Part shown: positions 1 through 10,160 of the stretch, piece after piece
How positions within the stretch are numbered: position 1 is the stretch's first letter
Layout of the letters: each line of letters begins with the position of its first letter
Assembly (NCBI RefSeq): GCF_026151205.1
Contig: NC_087073.1
Location: 4,671,001-4,735,000 of the forward strand
Direction of reading: 5' to 3'
DNA: 64,000 bases
DNA from: Bolinopsis microptera
Taxonomy: Eukaryota; Ctenophora; Tentaculata; Lobata; Bolinopsidae
Made by a program: the position numbers and the translations under genes
Notes under the pieces: model-generated
Told to the model about the DNA's origin: nothing
What the model saw: only the letters and a program-made list of their open reading frames with translations
Databases searched by the model: none

Positions 1-183
1 AATAATCTTTCATCCTAACTATGATGTGGTGGCATTTCATACCTAACTAAAATTCAACTTTAAACTATTAGATTATTAGTTACAAAAAATTTATAGTTTA
101 AGAGTTAAGACATCCATCTTGCTGTATGTTTCTAATATTAGAGTTTAAATGATATGTATTGATTGAATAATTAGTAATATACA

Positions 184-276
184 TTTAACTTTTGTTTTAT
201 TAACTTTTGTTTTATTAACTTTTGTTTTATTTACTTTTGTTTTATTAACTTCTGTTTTATTAACTTTTGTTTTATT
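184..276. repeat. 16-bp AT-rich minisatellite
   Basis: About six head-to-tail units of a 16-bp motif close to TAACTTTTGTTTTATT, with one or two substitutions between units. The flanking sequence is non-coding. No gene is visible from 1 to 540. Confidence 0.85.
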
Positions 277-544
277 TTTAATACTGTCCAGTCCTCAAAT
301 ATATCAACCTGACTGACCAATCAGCCCTGTTGGACGTTGGTGCACAGTAAACACAATAGGTACTAGGCAGCATCATGCACCCTTGGAAGAACAAACTGCA
401 TTTCTCCTTCAGGGAGGATAGAAGCTGTTAACACAAATTATAGCCGAATTTTGCTGCTATAATTATATTGCCTGTCCTGGATTTCAGTTCAGAAACATTA
501 TAGTGGCAGTGGCTATGAAGAATAGCTTTCAATTCATTTACTGA

Positions 545-1460
545 CTAGCTGTAGAAGACCTTAGGTACCGACTTACTTTACCGACAACTTTACCCAAGAA
601 CTTTACCCAAGAACATCCCTCTACAGACGGAACTATACCCTTCCTTGACGTTCTCATCCACCCTGACAAATCCACATCAGTCTACAGAAAACCCACCCAC
701 ACCAACCTCTACACCAAGTACTCCTCCTGCACCACCAACTCATCTAAGAACGCAGTCATCCGATCACTGACCAGAAGAGCCCACAACATCTGCTCACCCC
801 AACACCTTGACGACGAACTCCCGCCACCAATCCCTAGCCTCATTCAACCGACAGACCCGTGAACATGCCCTTAGTGTTTCTCTTCCTTTCCATCCCTCCC
901 TATCCAAACCCATCTCCAAGATACTCGGACAACACGACATCAAAGTCACCCACTCCTCGGCTACCTTCCTCTGCAACCTCCTCACCAAAGACCACGAAGA
1001 CCACACCCCCTACTCATCTCACTCCCAACACCATCTACGAAATTTCCTGCTCACAGTGCCCCTCAAAATACACCGGACAGACTTACAGACCCTTGATTCA
1101 CCGCATGAAAGAACACGAACGATGTTACAGACTCAACAATGCCATTGACGAATCCACAGACTGAATCAAATCAGCCCCTGCACATCATGCCCTGACCACC
1201 GGCCACACCATCTCCTGGAACAACATCGAAGTCCTCAAATCCCTCACCTCACGCTCCCAACTTGACCTCACAGAACACGCAGCTATACAAATACGACAAC
1301 CAGCCATGAACAGAACAGACTGCGCACCCAAATGTAGTTCCCTCTGGGACCCCATCCTTCCTAAAATTGCCAAATCCTTAAAGTCCAGACCATCTGGCAT
1401 TTCCTTCTCAACCTCAACAGAAGCCTACATTTTTATTGACATTGTACTGTAATTTTCACT
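545..1460 (+). pseudogene. Decayed Penelope-like retroelement, 3' part (RT thumb plus GIY-YIG endonuclease)
   Basis: Conceptual translation on the plus strand gives, in order, a segment with FLDVLI and STSVYRKPTHTNLYTKYSS (about 620-760), typical of the end of Penelope-like reverse transcriptases. A linker follows (about 860-1010) with LPFHPSLSKPISKIL. A GIY-YIG nuclease segment (about 1030-1370) carries IYEISCSQC, YTGQT, HALTTGH and EHAAIQIRQPAMNR. These lie in at least two frames, with an in-frame TGA near 1162, so no continuous protein remains. Penelope-like elements encode an RT followed by a GIY-YIG endonuclease and insert by target-primed reverse transcription; that is family knowledge. 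The 5' RT core is absent, as in a 5'-truncated insertion. A C-rich, non-coding tail continues to about 1560. Confidence 0.8.
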
Positions 1461-2642
1461 TTCCCACCCACACCACCCCCACCCTCCATCCTTGACACCA
1501 CTCCATCACATTATATAAGCATTGGCCACCCCATCACATTCAGCTGACGACGATTAACACATGTTTATTGAAAGCTTCTACAAGTTAAACCATCATATCT
1601 CTTATATGTTTCTAACCCAACTCCATTCAGTCTTAGGTTCCGAGGTGGGGATTCCACTTTTGGTGATCATCAACTGCTCCAGTGGGCCAAAATCCATCCA
1701 GGTCTGCAGTGAAATTTTAAAAAGTGATAAGCTTAATATGTTTATCTACAGGGCCCACCAACACCTAGATTGGGAGTCTAGTTTCTATACTAGACAGCCA
1801 ATGCTCCAGACATTGGTATGTATCCGGCCTTACCCAGGCCTGTAATCAATGAGAGGTCCCTCTTATGACGACCTGTGCTTGACACTGTTTACTATTGACT
1901 GAATGGGACCTTCATTGGACACCTACTTAACTCTTTGTATGTATCACATTTTAATCATTGTTTGGTGTGTTTTTAGGCTTTACTTTATTTTCTATCGATA
2001 AAATTGCATTTTCTTTGACATTTAAGTAGCTTGGAAAAACTGTCTCTGAAAAGATTTTCATTGGAATCATTTTTAAATGGTACCCATATTTTTAGCTTTG
2101 GGTGCAAACATTTTTAGGGATTTGCCTAAAAAATTAAAAATCTATGATGGCCAAAAGTCAGTGTGAAAACGTTGGCCATAGCTCAGTCACTGAGTGCCCA
2201 ATTGAAATAATTCTTTCTGGTATGACTTACTACCACCACTGGTTTGAGTAATTTGTCAAATCGAAAAGGATTCGTGTACATTTTTTCAAATGAAGGTTCA
2301 TTTTCGCATTTATTTGATAGTTTGGAAGTCGGATCGAGCTAAATTTTATTGAATTGTGTTTGGCCATTCGAATTACGTTCGTCCTGAAAAAATTAGAGTT
2401 GTAGCTTCTCAGATGACTGAGATACGAAGCATAACGAGTTTATTCATTACCGTGTGTGATCAGGTGATAAGGTAAACCCATTAAACATTATGGAAATTGT
2501 TAAGGGTGCCCAATTAAGGTGTCGTGTCACGGTGTCACATAATTACCCAGCCAATTTTGTTAAAGAGATACACAAAATGCTTGATAACCTTGTCATTTCT
2601 AATCCGTTTTGGCTCATTTTTTCAGATCAGATGTAACATGAT
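1460..2642. other. Non-coding stretch without recognised gene
   Basis: Holds an open frame of 94 codons on the plus strand (1561-1845) that resembles no family I know and is probably chance. The rest is AT-rich sequence without long frames. I see no RNA gene or structured repeat. Confidence 0.5.
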
Positions 2643-2646
2643 TTAA

Positions 2647-3010
2647 GGGGGCATACACCAAAACAGTGGTTTGTGCCGTCCAACCCAAATGACCTCATAG
2701 GCAGTTCAGTGACCATCTAGTGCACCGTTTCCACATCAAAAAAAATTATTTTGAGAATACCCATTTTTGTAATCGAGCATTTCCTGGTTAGAGTGGAATT
2801 TTCGGAAAAACACAATTTGTTTCGTGGAGAGGCTATAAGTTAATCATTTCTTGCGGTATTGGGTTGAAATTTTGCTCGCCGTCTATTCACATCTATTTCA
2901 AAGTGTGTGTAAAATCTTGATATCGTATCTAAAAAGGCTGGTGTGTTATAAATTTTTAAAGTTAAAAAAAGTCAAAAAGTTGAAATTGTCCTTTTCAGAC
3001 TTATTTTAAC
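2647..3010. mobile_element. Truncated copy of a TTAA-flanked MITE
   Basis: Begins directly after TTAA (2643-2646) with GGGGGCATACACCAAAAC. It matches one arm and the centre of the complete element at 51243-51706: shared landmarks are ACCCAAATGACCTCATAG, ACCGTTTCCAC and GTAATCGAGCATTTCCTGGT. The inverted second arm is missing; similarity ends near 3010, so this copy is truncated. The TTAA target suggests a piggyBac-type mobiliser (inference). Confidence 0.7.
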
Positions 3011-3351
3011 CAAAAAGTCAGTCAGGGAAGATCGGATTGATTTGATGGTTGACATGAACTTGTTCTCTGAATTCTGGCGCAGTTTTTGATGCCCTCAAAA
3101 ATGTTCTTCCTCATTTATCTTCAGATCTATTGGACTTCAAAGCCAAACAACAAATTTAGGCACATTTTTCGTTTTTCATATTTACTGATTTTTCTAAAAT
3201 TTTGATAGGAATGTGCTAGTGACTTTTTGAATGGCGCAAAATAACCGCAACTAGCACATTTATATATGAGTTATGAACAACAAAACATCCTAAATGCTTC
3301 CCTTTGAAGTTATGGGAGAAAATGTGATTTTTTGGCTTTGCAGATAGCTTA

Positions 3352-3540
3352 CCTGGGGATCCCAGGCTGATAGTTATAGTATTCATAAACACAGCGATAA
3401 AGCTGCGGCGGAATGACAGGCTGAGCACCGTAAGCTACCGCCAAGTAAGCAGCAGCATGCGCCCGCCTGCCATTCGGCTCATGAAACAAGCACATCACGT
3501 AGTATGTAGTATGCGTAGGCCCATGGTAAGTTGAAAGTTG
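3352..3540. repeat. Dispersed repeat with CCTGGGGATCCCAGG palindrome, copy 1
   Basis: Shares ordered blocks with 4385-4580 and 45722-45800: a CTGGGG-CCCCAGG-type palindrome, a TTCATAA block, a GGCGGAATGACAGGCTGAGC block, and (first two copies) ATGAAACAAGC followed by TCACG.AGTA. Non-coding; probably a short non-autonomous element, class unknown. Confidence 0.6.
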
Positions 3541-4106
3541 TCACCAATGAAGTCAAATTTTAATTTTAAAATTTCATAAAAAAGTTAAGAATTTCATCTA
3601 CAGGAAAGGGGATCCCTAACTAAGCACTAAAGTTCAACTCTAGACTATGGAATTTGAACTAAGCAAATATTTCAATGGAACTTAATAATAACAAACACAA
3701 TTACTAGACACTTAACTTTTTGACGTGTATTATATTATATATTATGTATTACAACTTTTACATCCTAATAAGCAATATTCAATAGTACTGATCGTTACTT
3801 TGCACAAGGGTGATGTTCATACATCATTGAACTAACCCAAGCAATTCATGATATGAACCCCTAATCAATATTTTAAGCAAATGTTGGGACAGGATTTGTT
3901 CTAATATGAATATTTCCCCAACCGATCAGTCATGTTTTTTATTGCAGAGGACGCTCCGTTCATTATTTATCGCAACCCATTTGTGCGCTGCTGATGAATA
4001 TTAAGTTGGAATCTTTCTTTTCTTGGAGGAAAATGGTTTTATAATTGGATATAGTAACTTAAGCATCAAATCCTTTTTGAACGAGTTTAACTAGGCATCG
4101 GCAGTG

Positions 4107-4165
4107 CTTGATACACGTTGTATTGTGTATACCACTTTTCAAAGAGGTATACAACGTGTATCAAG
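4107..4165. repeat. Inverted repeat with 17-bp perfect arms
   Basis: Arms CTTGATACACGTTGTAT (4107-4123) and its exact reverse complement (4149-4165) enclose a 25-bp loop. It sits in a segment whose reverse-complement paralogue occurs near 6325-6420. The surrounding 3540-4100 holds no recognisable gene. Confidence 0.75.
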
Positions 4166-4214
4166 AAGGTTACCAAATATGCATTTGTTTCAAGAATTTT
4201 GTGCTGGCCGAAAT

Positions 4215-4328
4215 ATAATTGACGATGTCAATCCTTCGTAGCTCGGAGTGGCCCAATGGTGCATCTCATCGATAAGCGAGAAGCAATATTGAATACGCGG
4301 TGAGGCCCAGTAGTGCATCGAGCTACAC
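4215..4328 (+). mobile_element. 114-bp SINE-like insertion with 8-bp TSD
   Basis: Flanked by direct repeats GCCGAAAT at 4207-4214 and 4329-4336. A paralogous segment near 6350-6375 (opposite strand) has the uninterrupted sequence with a single GCCGAAAT, so it is an empty site. The insert starts with the palindrome ATTGACGATGTCAAT. It contains two related half-units with GGCCCA(A/G)T and GTGCATC, and terminal blocks GTAGCTCG and CGAGCTAC that could pair. The first half resembles a tRNA D-arm/box A (TGGCCCAATGG), but no clear box B is seen, so tRNA origin is only suggested. Confidence 0.7.
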
Positions 4329-4384
4329 GCCGAAATTAGCGTTTAAAAACCATCTTCAATCCTACAGTCGGCATGCGCGGTTAA

Positions 4385-4580
4385 CTGGGGACCACAGGCT
4401 ATAATGTTCATAATAGAAATTCGGTCGCGGTGGAATGCAGGATTAAATGACAGGCTGAGCTGAGCGCCACCCAGTTTGCTCTAACCAGAGCTTGCAGTAG
4501 CGCGCGACCGCCGAAGGCGGCAAATATAGTATATTCTACTTGTGAAACAAGCGCGTCACGCAGTACGCGTATAATACACA
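4385..4580. repeat. Dispersed repeat with CTGGGGACC block, copy 2
   Basis: Second member of the family described at 3352-3540, with the blocks in the same order: CTGGGGACCACAGG, TTCATAATAG, AATGACAGGCTGAGC, GTGAAACAAGCGCGTCACGCAG. Open frames across this stretch are repeat sequence, not genes. From 4580 to 5000 only purine-rich non-coding DNA follows. Confidence 0.55.
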
Positions 4581-5030
4581 TGGCTATGTGAACCACCCAG
4601 GAAAGCCTACACAGTTTAAAATAGGCTGACCTACTATCCCACATCCAGAAACACGCCATCTTGCCAGGCAGCCTGGGAGGAAATTTTTTTTTGGGGGGAA
4701 AAACGGGAGAAAAAGAGGAAATTTTTGAGAAGTTACTCCTAAATTTCGAAATATTTTTTTGGAATAAAGACAAATTAATTGAGGAAATTTTTGAAGAAAA
4801 TGTTTCGATTGTATAAAAATCAAAGAGGAACATCCTGTCAGTTTTGGAACACAGTGAAATATTCTGATTGGAGAATGCAGATTGCTGTTGTGAAGTTACC
4901 AAATTTACGTGAGTACTTGATTCTTTTCAATCCCAGTTTATTGCTGTCCTACAAATTTCTTTAATGCCAAATGCCGTCTAAAACACCCTATTTCGCAAAA
5001 AATTTCCGGGGGGCTGTGCCCCCTAGCCCC

Positions 5031-5121
5031 CGCCAAGGGGCTCCGCCAAGGGGCTCCGCCAAGGGGCTCCGCCAAGGGGCTCCGCCAAGGGGCTCCGCCA
5101 AGGGGCTCCGCCAAGGGGCTC
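5031..5121. repeat. GC-rich 13-bp minisatellite, 7 units
   Basis: Seven perfect head-to-tail copies of CGCCAAGGGGCTC, flanked by small GC hairpins: GGGGGCTGTGCCCCC at about 5009-5023 and GGGGGCTGCGCCCCC at about 5139-5153. Base composition is very unlike the surrounding AT-rich DNA. Because 13 is not a multiple of 3, reading it as protein gives low-complexity GAPPRGSAKGLRQ-like sequence; I regard that as spurious. Confidence 0.9.
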
Positions 5122-5316
5122 CGCCCCTGGACCCCGCTGGGGGCTGCGCCCCCAAAAAACGCATCTGGGAGGAAATATAAAACTTTCTGGATGTGGGCCT
5201 ACTATCATGACCATCAAAGGAACGGTCCCTCCATTTTAACAATGTCAATCCACTTTAAGTCATTGGTCTTTTGAAAAAATGTTTCCGACAGCTTACATTG
5301 TCAATTGTGTTAACGG

Positions 5317-5676
5317 GTGATACTCTTTAAAGAGTATGGAATTCTCACTATTCATGGAATTATCGTGAAGAACGCACTTATATTAATGCACAGGATGAAA
5401 TACTTCCCTGAAACAGTGCCAAAATCAATCAAAGGCCTTTTTCCAAGTAATATCCCTACAGTTAACTCCAGCCATGAGACTAGCTCTGACTGGCTTCTTA
5501 CATACGGTAGTAACACTTTTAGACAATCAGTATTTTTTAAAGGTCCACTGCTTGCCATCACTGAAACAAACTTAAATATAACTTGTCTTCCCAGCTTATT
5601 TTCAATAAACATTTACAAGTCTAATGCAAAACGTGTGCTATTGGAACACCAATCAAGAGGCAATAACGAGGAATAA
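5317..5676 (+). pseudogene. LINE reverse-transcriptase C-terminal remnant
   Basis: A 119-codon frame with pattern ILTIHGIIVKNALILMHRM, then FP..VP.SI, then SVFFKGP and a terminal SINIYKSNAKRVLL. This resembles the region after the RT thumb in CR1/jockey-like non-LTR retrotransposons (short helix with hydrophobic periodicity, 'GP/YN' step, final lysine-rich helix). The catalytic RT core is not present upstream, consistent with 5' truncation. A compact 3' tail lies near 6010-6070, with an inverted block AAGCCCTTAAGGGTGGCCCTT and an A-rich end. Assignment rests on pattern memory only. Confidence 0.45.
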
Positions 5677-5679
5677 CAC

Positions 5680-6300
5680 AGCTAGCTGATTTTGATAGAA
5701 TAATATCGTGATCCAGCGTGATGAATTGTTTTGATTTTAATTGAAGTTAAACGGCTGCACCCCTGACTTTTTAACTAAAAGATAAGAGACGTATATATTA
5801 GGACATTTGTAATCTGATAAAATTTAAAGTTTTGGTGTGTGAATTAAAGCTTGGTGTGAGAATTAGTGTGGAAATAAAAGAGATTCATTTTATTATATCA
5901 TATATCTTAATTAAGTGACAGTAAGTATTATTATTTTAACTACAGATTATATTATTTCAGTTAGTATTGCCATGAATGTTACGATTTCAGTTTATTTATA
6001 TATTATATTGTCAATAAACCGGTTTCCAAGCCCTTAAGGGTGGCCCTTGGGTCTTTAAAACAAAACAAAACGTAATATTTGTTCCAAATATTGAATATTA
6101 GAGACCGTCGACGTATCCAACTCGCGCGGCGCGCGTCTTAGGAATACAAATTGGGCAAATTGGGCAATATGGGCCATTGTTAGCCCCAAAAGTTTTGGTC
6201 CCTCATTCCTGCCACTCAGCATTGCCTACTGCACTGTAAAGTAGAAATTTTTCTAAGACAATAGAGAAACTGACCTTGTTTCACTAAATTTAGGTAGCGC
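5680..6300. other. Probable LINE 3' UTR and non-coding DNA
   Basis: No open frame of note. Near 6010-6070 a hairpin-forming block is followed by TCTTTAAAACAAAACAAAAC, which looks like the 3' end of a non-LTR element. A short CG-rich patch lies at about 6120-6140. Confidence 0.4.
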
Positions 6301-6324
6301 ACCATCGACAGTGAGCCGCGCGTG

Positions 6325-6420
6325 CCGACTGTATAAGGATGGTTTTTTAGGGCTAATTTCGGCCAGCACAAAATTCTTGAAACAAATACGTATTGAGTAA
6401 CCAGTAACCTTCCCTTGATC
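6325..6420 (-). repeat. Inverted paralogue of 4140-4390 lacking the SINE-like insert (empty site)
   Basis: Reverse complement matches the flanks of the 4215-4328 insertion: CAAGAATTTTGTGCTGGCC directly followed by GAAATTAGC, with no intervening 114 bp plus TSD. The match continues into the CATCC..ACAGTCGGCA.GCGCGG side. It provides the pre-insertion state for that element. Confidence 0.7.
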
Positions 6421-6736
6421 CAATTTTAACAAAAATTGGTAAGCTTACTTATAGACTTAGTACTTACAATTGGAGAGTGTCCGAAAAATTTAAAGCATAT
6501 CATATCCAACCATCAAACATTATGTTACAGCTAAAAGCAGCGTAATTTGCCCCATTTTCATCACTATATCAATTAAAATTCCGATATCCACCAAATTTTT
6601 CGGACAGTTGTGAAAGCCCTATTTAATTAAAATGTTTTTGTCAATTTTCAGAATGATCTCATTCAAGGAAACGAAGATATGACAGAATAATACGATAAAA
6701 ATCAACGAATTTCGTCAAATTACGCGACTTTTACAC

Positions 6737-6848
6737 TTAATTGACAATGTCAATTCATCGCAGCTCGGCAAGGCACAGTAGCGCATTTCGTTGCGCGCGA
6801 GAAGCATAATTGAGTGCGCGGCGCGGCACAGTAACGCATCGCGCTACA
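6737..6848 (+). mobile_element. 112-bp SINE-like insertion with 10-bp TSD
   Basis: Second complete member of the family at 4215-4328, flanked by ACTTTTACAC at 6727-6736 and 6849-6858. It has the same architecture: palindromic TTGACAATGTCAA start, CAGCTCGGCAAGGCACAGTAGCGCAT half-unit, GAGAAGC spacer, and a GCGCGGCACAGTAACGCATCGCGCTACA half-unit. Two independent TSDs of different length and sequence support true mobility. From 6850 to 7415 I see only AT-rich non-coding DNA. Confidence 0.75.
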
Positions 6849-7415
6849 ACTTTTACACCTACTTTTGCTCCAAAAGCCGCGCACCATCAAAAATGGCACT
6901 GCACCTGTGCGAAACTGATCACTGCTCACTGATCTTCCAAAAAGTTATAACAAATTTGCTACTGTGAAAATTCTTACAGTCTCTACACTTAAAAAACAAT
7001 GGTACAGAAATTTTTAAAATCCGAGAAAGTTTATTTTTATTGTGCACCCCTTACTAAATTCAACCACTTGCCATAATAAAAAACTAACAACCAAATAAAG
7101 TTTTTTAAATAATCATATACAATCACCAACGAATATTTTTTTTCTAGTTACCTAATTCGTGGTTTAAGCTCTTATTTTATTTATGATTAAAGGAATGTAA
7201 AATAAAACTTATTGTTTCATTTTAAAACTTATTGTTTCATTGAAATTTTGAAAATACCAACGGCTATAGACTGGGGTATAGTATGTGAATTAACTATTTC
7301 AACATATAATCAATTCATCAATTGTTAGGGATTGGGTTAGGGTTAGAATCAAATTATTGATTATATGTTATAGAGCCGGCCCGGTAAGGGTTTTATTTAT
7401 TTCTAATATAAGTCT

Positions 7416-7490
7416 TAATTGACGATGTCAATTCTTCGCAGCTCGGCGAGGCCCAGTAGCGCATCTCGCCGATCTAACGAGAAGCCTAAT
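7416..7490 (+). mobile_element. SINE-like element, left half only
   Basis: Matches the first about 70 bp of the family (AATTGACGATGTCAATTCTTCGCAGCTCGG... to CGAGAAGCCTAATT) and then stops abruptly at the inverted-repeat motif beginning about 7494. The missing right half in the same orientation appears at 45130-45175. Confidence 0.7.
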
Positions 7491-7493
7491 TCG

Positions 7494-7518
7494 GTGACCG
7501 ACAACTAGGAACCTCTCA
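7494..7518. repeat. Inverted-repeat motif, left copy (candidate transposon terminus)
   Basis: Contains CCGACAACTAGGAACC. The reverse complement GGTTCCTAGTTGTC(G/C)G occurs three times at 44999-45120, the outermost one extending the match to about 22 bp with two mismatches. It lies immediately next to the truncated SINE-like copy. Interpretation as the left TIR of an element reaching to about 45125 is inference; I found no convincing TSD. Confidence 0.45.
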
Positions 7519-7557
7519 TTTCGGCCTCCCACAGGTATCACATCACAATCACATGGC

Positions 7558-7845
7558 CAGTGGCGTAACGAAGGGCCCTGCTGACCCCGCTGTGCAGGGG
7601 GGCGCCGTCTTAGGGGGGCGCCAAATCGTCGTTTGAATGTGGGACAATTTCGAAAACTTAACTAAAGTACTAGCAAAACTGCGCGTTTTGCTCTAGATAC
7701 ACACTTTTTTAGAGATTTTACCGGCGTATCCTCTTAAATCGCCTAATTTGTTCAATTTTAGGGAGGGGCACCAAAAGGAGAGGGGGCGCCAACAGGGGGG
7801 CGCCTTTTCGGCAGGGGGGCGCCAACAGGCAACGTTACGCCACTG
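7558..7845. mobile_element. hAT-type MITE with perfect 8-bp TSD
   Basis: Terminal inverted repeats of 13 bp, CAGTGGCGTAACG at the left and its exact reverse complement at the right, are flanked by the direct repeat CACATGGC (7550-7557 and 7846-7853). CA-start TIRs and 8-bp TSDs are hallmarks of the hAT superfamily. The 288-bp interior is non-coding and holds repeated GGGGGGCGCC blocks, so it depends on a transposase supplied elsewhere. Confidence 0.9.
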
Positions 7846-8163
7846 CACATGGCCCCATCAGTGACGTATCATTTGTGATGTGATCCATATTATAACCATC
7901 CTAACAGCCGGACAACCAAAAACCTGTTACCTGGGTAGGGTTCACATGACAGTTTAGTAAGTAGCTGTGTATTATGAAGTATATTATAATTAAGAAGTGT
8001 TTGAGCTCTCGGTATGTGTTCACATTACGGGCGTGAGCCGGGTCCGAAAGGGGCTGGTTCTCGTATCCAAGGATTTGAGCCGAGCATGCAATGGGAATGA
8101 TACGAGACATACAATCACAAGTGCGAGAGTTGATCAGCTGTTAATATACAACCGCACTTCTGG

Positions 8164-8171
8164 TATATATA
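8164..8171 (+). promoter_or_regulatory. TATA-box candidate for the FLYWCH gene
   Basis: TATATATA about 40 bp before the ATG at 8211. It would place transcription start close to the start codon and give a very short 5' leader. Only position and sequence support it. Confidence 0.35.
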
Positions 8172-8210
8172 CTGAAACGTGAACATGAAGAGTATCGGTT
8201 TCAATTCAAC

Positions 8211-8621
8211 ATGCCTGCTTTCTCCAAATTCATCGAAGGACAGAGAGGATCTCAACAGCTGGTGGACACGGACGGGTACATCTACTCCAGAAAGAAGGCT
8301 AAAGATACAGCCATCCACTCTGCTTGGCGATGCCGGAAGCACAACCCTCCTACCAAGTGTCCCAATCATGCCTACCTCAACCTGTCAGATAACTCTTTAT
8401 CCCTTGGCTCCAAACTCCACAACCACCCTGCTGACAACGCTGCTCCAAAGAATATCGATCGACTGGGTGTTGGAAAAACTCCTTCTAAGAAAAGGATTAG
8501 AAGGAAACCTTCCAATGACCAGTTGTTCCAGATCTGTTCCAAATACTCGGATTGCTCTAGCAAGGTTGACTATCTGTTTGAGATTGCCAAATACTTTGGC
8601 CATGAGATTGATATTGAATAA
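8211..8621 (+). CDS. FLYWCH-type zinc-finger protein, 136 aa
   Basis: An intact single-exon frame starting ATGCCTGCT and ending TAA. Residues about 10-75 form a FLYWCH domain: a GQRGSQQL-DTDGYIYSR strand pair, then WRCRK, a second cysteine in KCPNHA, and the closing HNHP. This gives the Cys-Cys-His-His zinc ligands of the family. The C-terminal half (about 85-136) is basic, then acidic, with KKRIRRKP and no recognised domain. FLYWCH fingers bind DNA or partner proteins and occur both in chromatin proteins and in Mutator-like and other transposon proteins; here there is no transposase next to it. A TATA-like sequence lies 40 bp upstream. The start is chosen because an overlapping longer frame encodes no family. 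The gene sits between the hAT MITE and the tandem TTAA elements, inside the interval bounded by inverted repeats, so a transposon origin is plausible but unproven. Confidence 0.75.
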   Translation: MPAFSKFIEGQRGSQQLVDTDGYIYSRKKAKDTAIHSAWRCRKHNPPTKCPNHAYLNLSDNSLSLGSKLHNHPADNAAPKNIDRLGVGKTPSKKRIRRKPSNDQLFQICSKYSDCSSKVDYLFEIAKYFGHEIDIE

Positions 8622-8703
8622 TGTATTCTGTATGTAATTATTATGTTCGGTTTGAACTATTATATTATATCATTATCTTGAAAAAAATCTTTGTCTTAAT
8701 TAA

Positions 8704-10160
8704 TTTAACCAAAACCCAATAAATTGGGTAGGATGGACCGTCGCCTCAAGTCAGTTATTGAAATTATAATGCTACTTATCAGCTGCGTTACACAAAGCTG
8801 CGCAATAAAAGTATAATAAAACGAGTCAAAGATGTGATATAAAAAAGTGACCGTTCTTGTCCCGTAACAGCGCGGTCGCTTGCTTTGACCGTCATGTCAC
8901 CAAATCACTCATCAACATTGTTAATTTAGATTAAGTTTAAATATTGATATTACAGTTGAAACTTAGAACTGGGTCGTCATTTAAATTAAGTAGGCAAATT
9001 AAAGTTTACGATATTTTTATCCAGAACAATCACATAGTCGGTAACAATGCCAGAAAATAATGAAGGCTGTATCACATATCATGAACATGCATATTTTATG
9101 TAAAAAACACGTAAATAAGTTTTGAACGCGATGGCCGATAACAAGCAAGACAGCTGGAAATTCATTACAAACATAACATATAACTAAATTGTATTCAATA
9201 TTCATTCCTTGATAAATGCAACAGAATTGTAGTGATTTAATTGTTCTAATAAAAGTAGCGCTGAAAGTAAAACTAAACCAGAATAATTTTAATTTGTATT
9301 ATGAAGATAAAATACGATTAACTTTAAGTGTATAATGATAGTAATTAGTATTACGAAACCTCCCGGAAATAAGTAAGAATTTTGTTTACTATTACCATCA
9401 GTATTAGTTAGTAAAGACTGCAAGACGTGAGTTTCACTTTCAATTTATGTTTTACACTGCCATTCATTTATTTCAAATTCAAGGAAAACTTGTCCATTAA
9501 ATATATAATATTTTGTTTCAAAAGACATAACTGTCATCGTTTTGATTTTTATTCGTAATTGCACTCTGAGCCTCATGAGCGTATAAACTGATCAATGCAG
9601 ATAAAGCTTCCATGCATGTAGTTGCACGGCGTACGCAGTCTAATTATAACTCATTTGTTGTTTGAGGAAATCAATAAACGTGTAGTTTGCGGAAATTAAT
9701 AAACTTAAAGTATAGGGACGGCCACGTAATAAAAACAAAGTGGTAGTTTATAGTTCAAACTTGACGTTGTTGTAAATAACAAATACGTGTTTTTGAATAT
9801 AATGCTAAAGAAGATTCGAAAGTCTAAATTTCGTGATTTGGTGACATGACGGTCAAAGCAAGCGACCGCGCTGTTACGGGACAAGAACGGTCACTTTTTT
9901 ATATCACATCTTTGACTCGTTTTATTATACTTTTATTGCGCAGCTTTGTGTAACGCAGCTGATAAGTAGCATTATAATTTCAATAACTGACTTGAGGCGA
10001 CGGTCCATCCTACCCAATTTATTGGGTTTTGGTTAAATATCAGCCTTTTTTGGTCTTAAAGCGACTCATGAATACACATGTATATTTTTGATATTCACTA
10101 TTCGTAGTAAAAAACAATATGAATAACAAGAAGTAATAAACAGTAAATCATTATAAAAGA
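8704..10160. repeat. 1,457-bp tandem unit, copy A
   Basis: First of two head-to-tail copies that look identical by eye. Each consists of a TTAA-flanked inverted-repeat element (1,334 bp counting its ends) plus a 123-bp right flank ending TTATAAAAGA. The 62-codon minus-strand frame inside (9017-9205) has no recognisable family and is not supported as a gene. Confidence 0.85.
8709..10032. mobile_element. Non-autonomous TTAA-flanked DNA transposon with ~200-bp TIRs, copy A
   Basis: Long terminal inverted repeats: CCAAAACCCAATAAATTGGG at the left reappears as its reverse complement at the right, and the match continues inward for about 200 bp to the TGACATGACGGTCAAAGC region. TTAA lies at both ends (8705-8708, 10033-10036), the target of piggyBac-type transposases, and the TIR begins with CC as in that group. 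The centre codes for nothing recognisable, so I call it non-autonomous. Superfamily assignment is inference from the TSD. Confidence 0.7.

Noticed and set aside
4215-4328. True tRNA gene
   Set aside because: Box A resemblance only; no cloverleaf with acceptor and T arms, and the copy is flanked by TSDs.
4971-5248. Overlapping frames on both strands across the 13-bp GC-rich array
   Set aside because: Open in several frames only because of the repeat; no domain.
9017-9205. 62-codon frame repeated at 10474-10662
   Set aside because: Repeated only because the whole 1,457-bp unit is duplicated; no domain, no start context.
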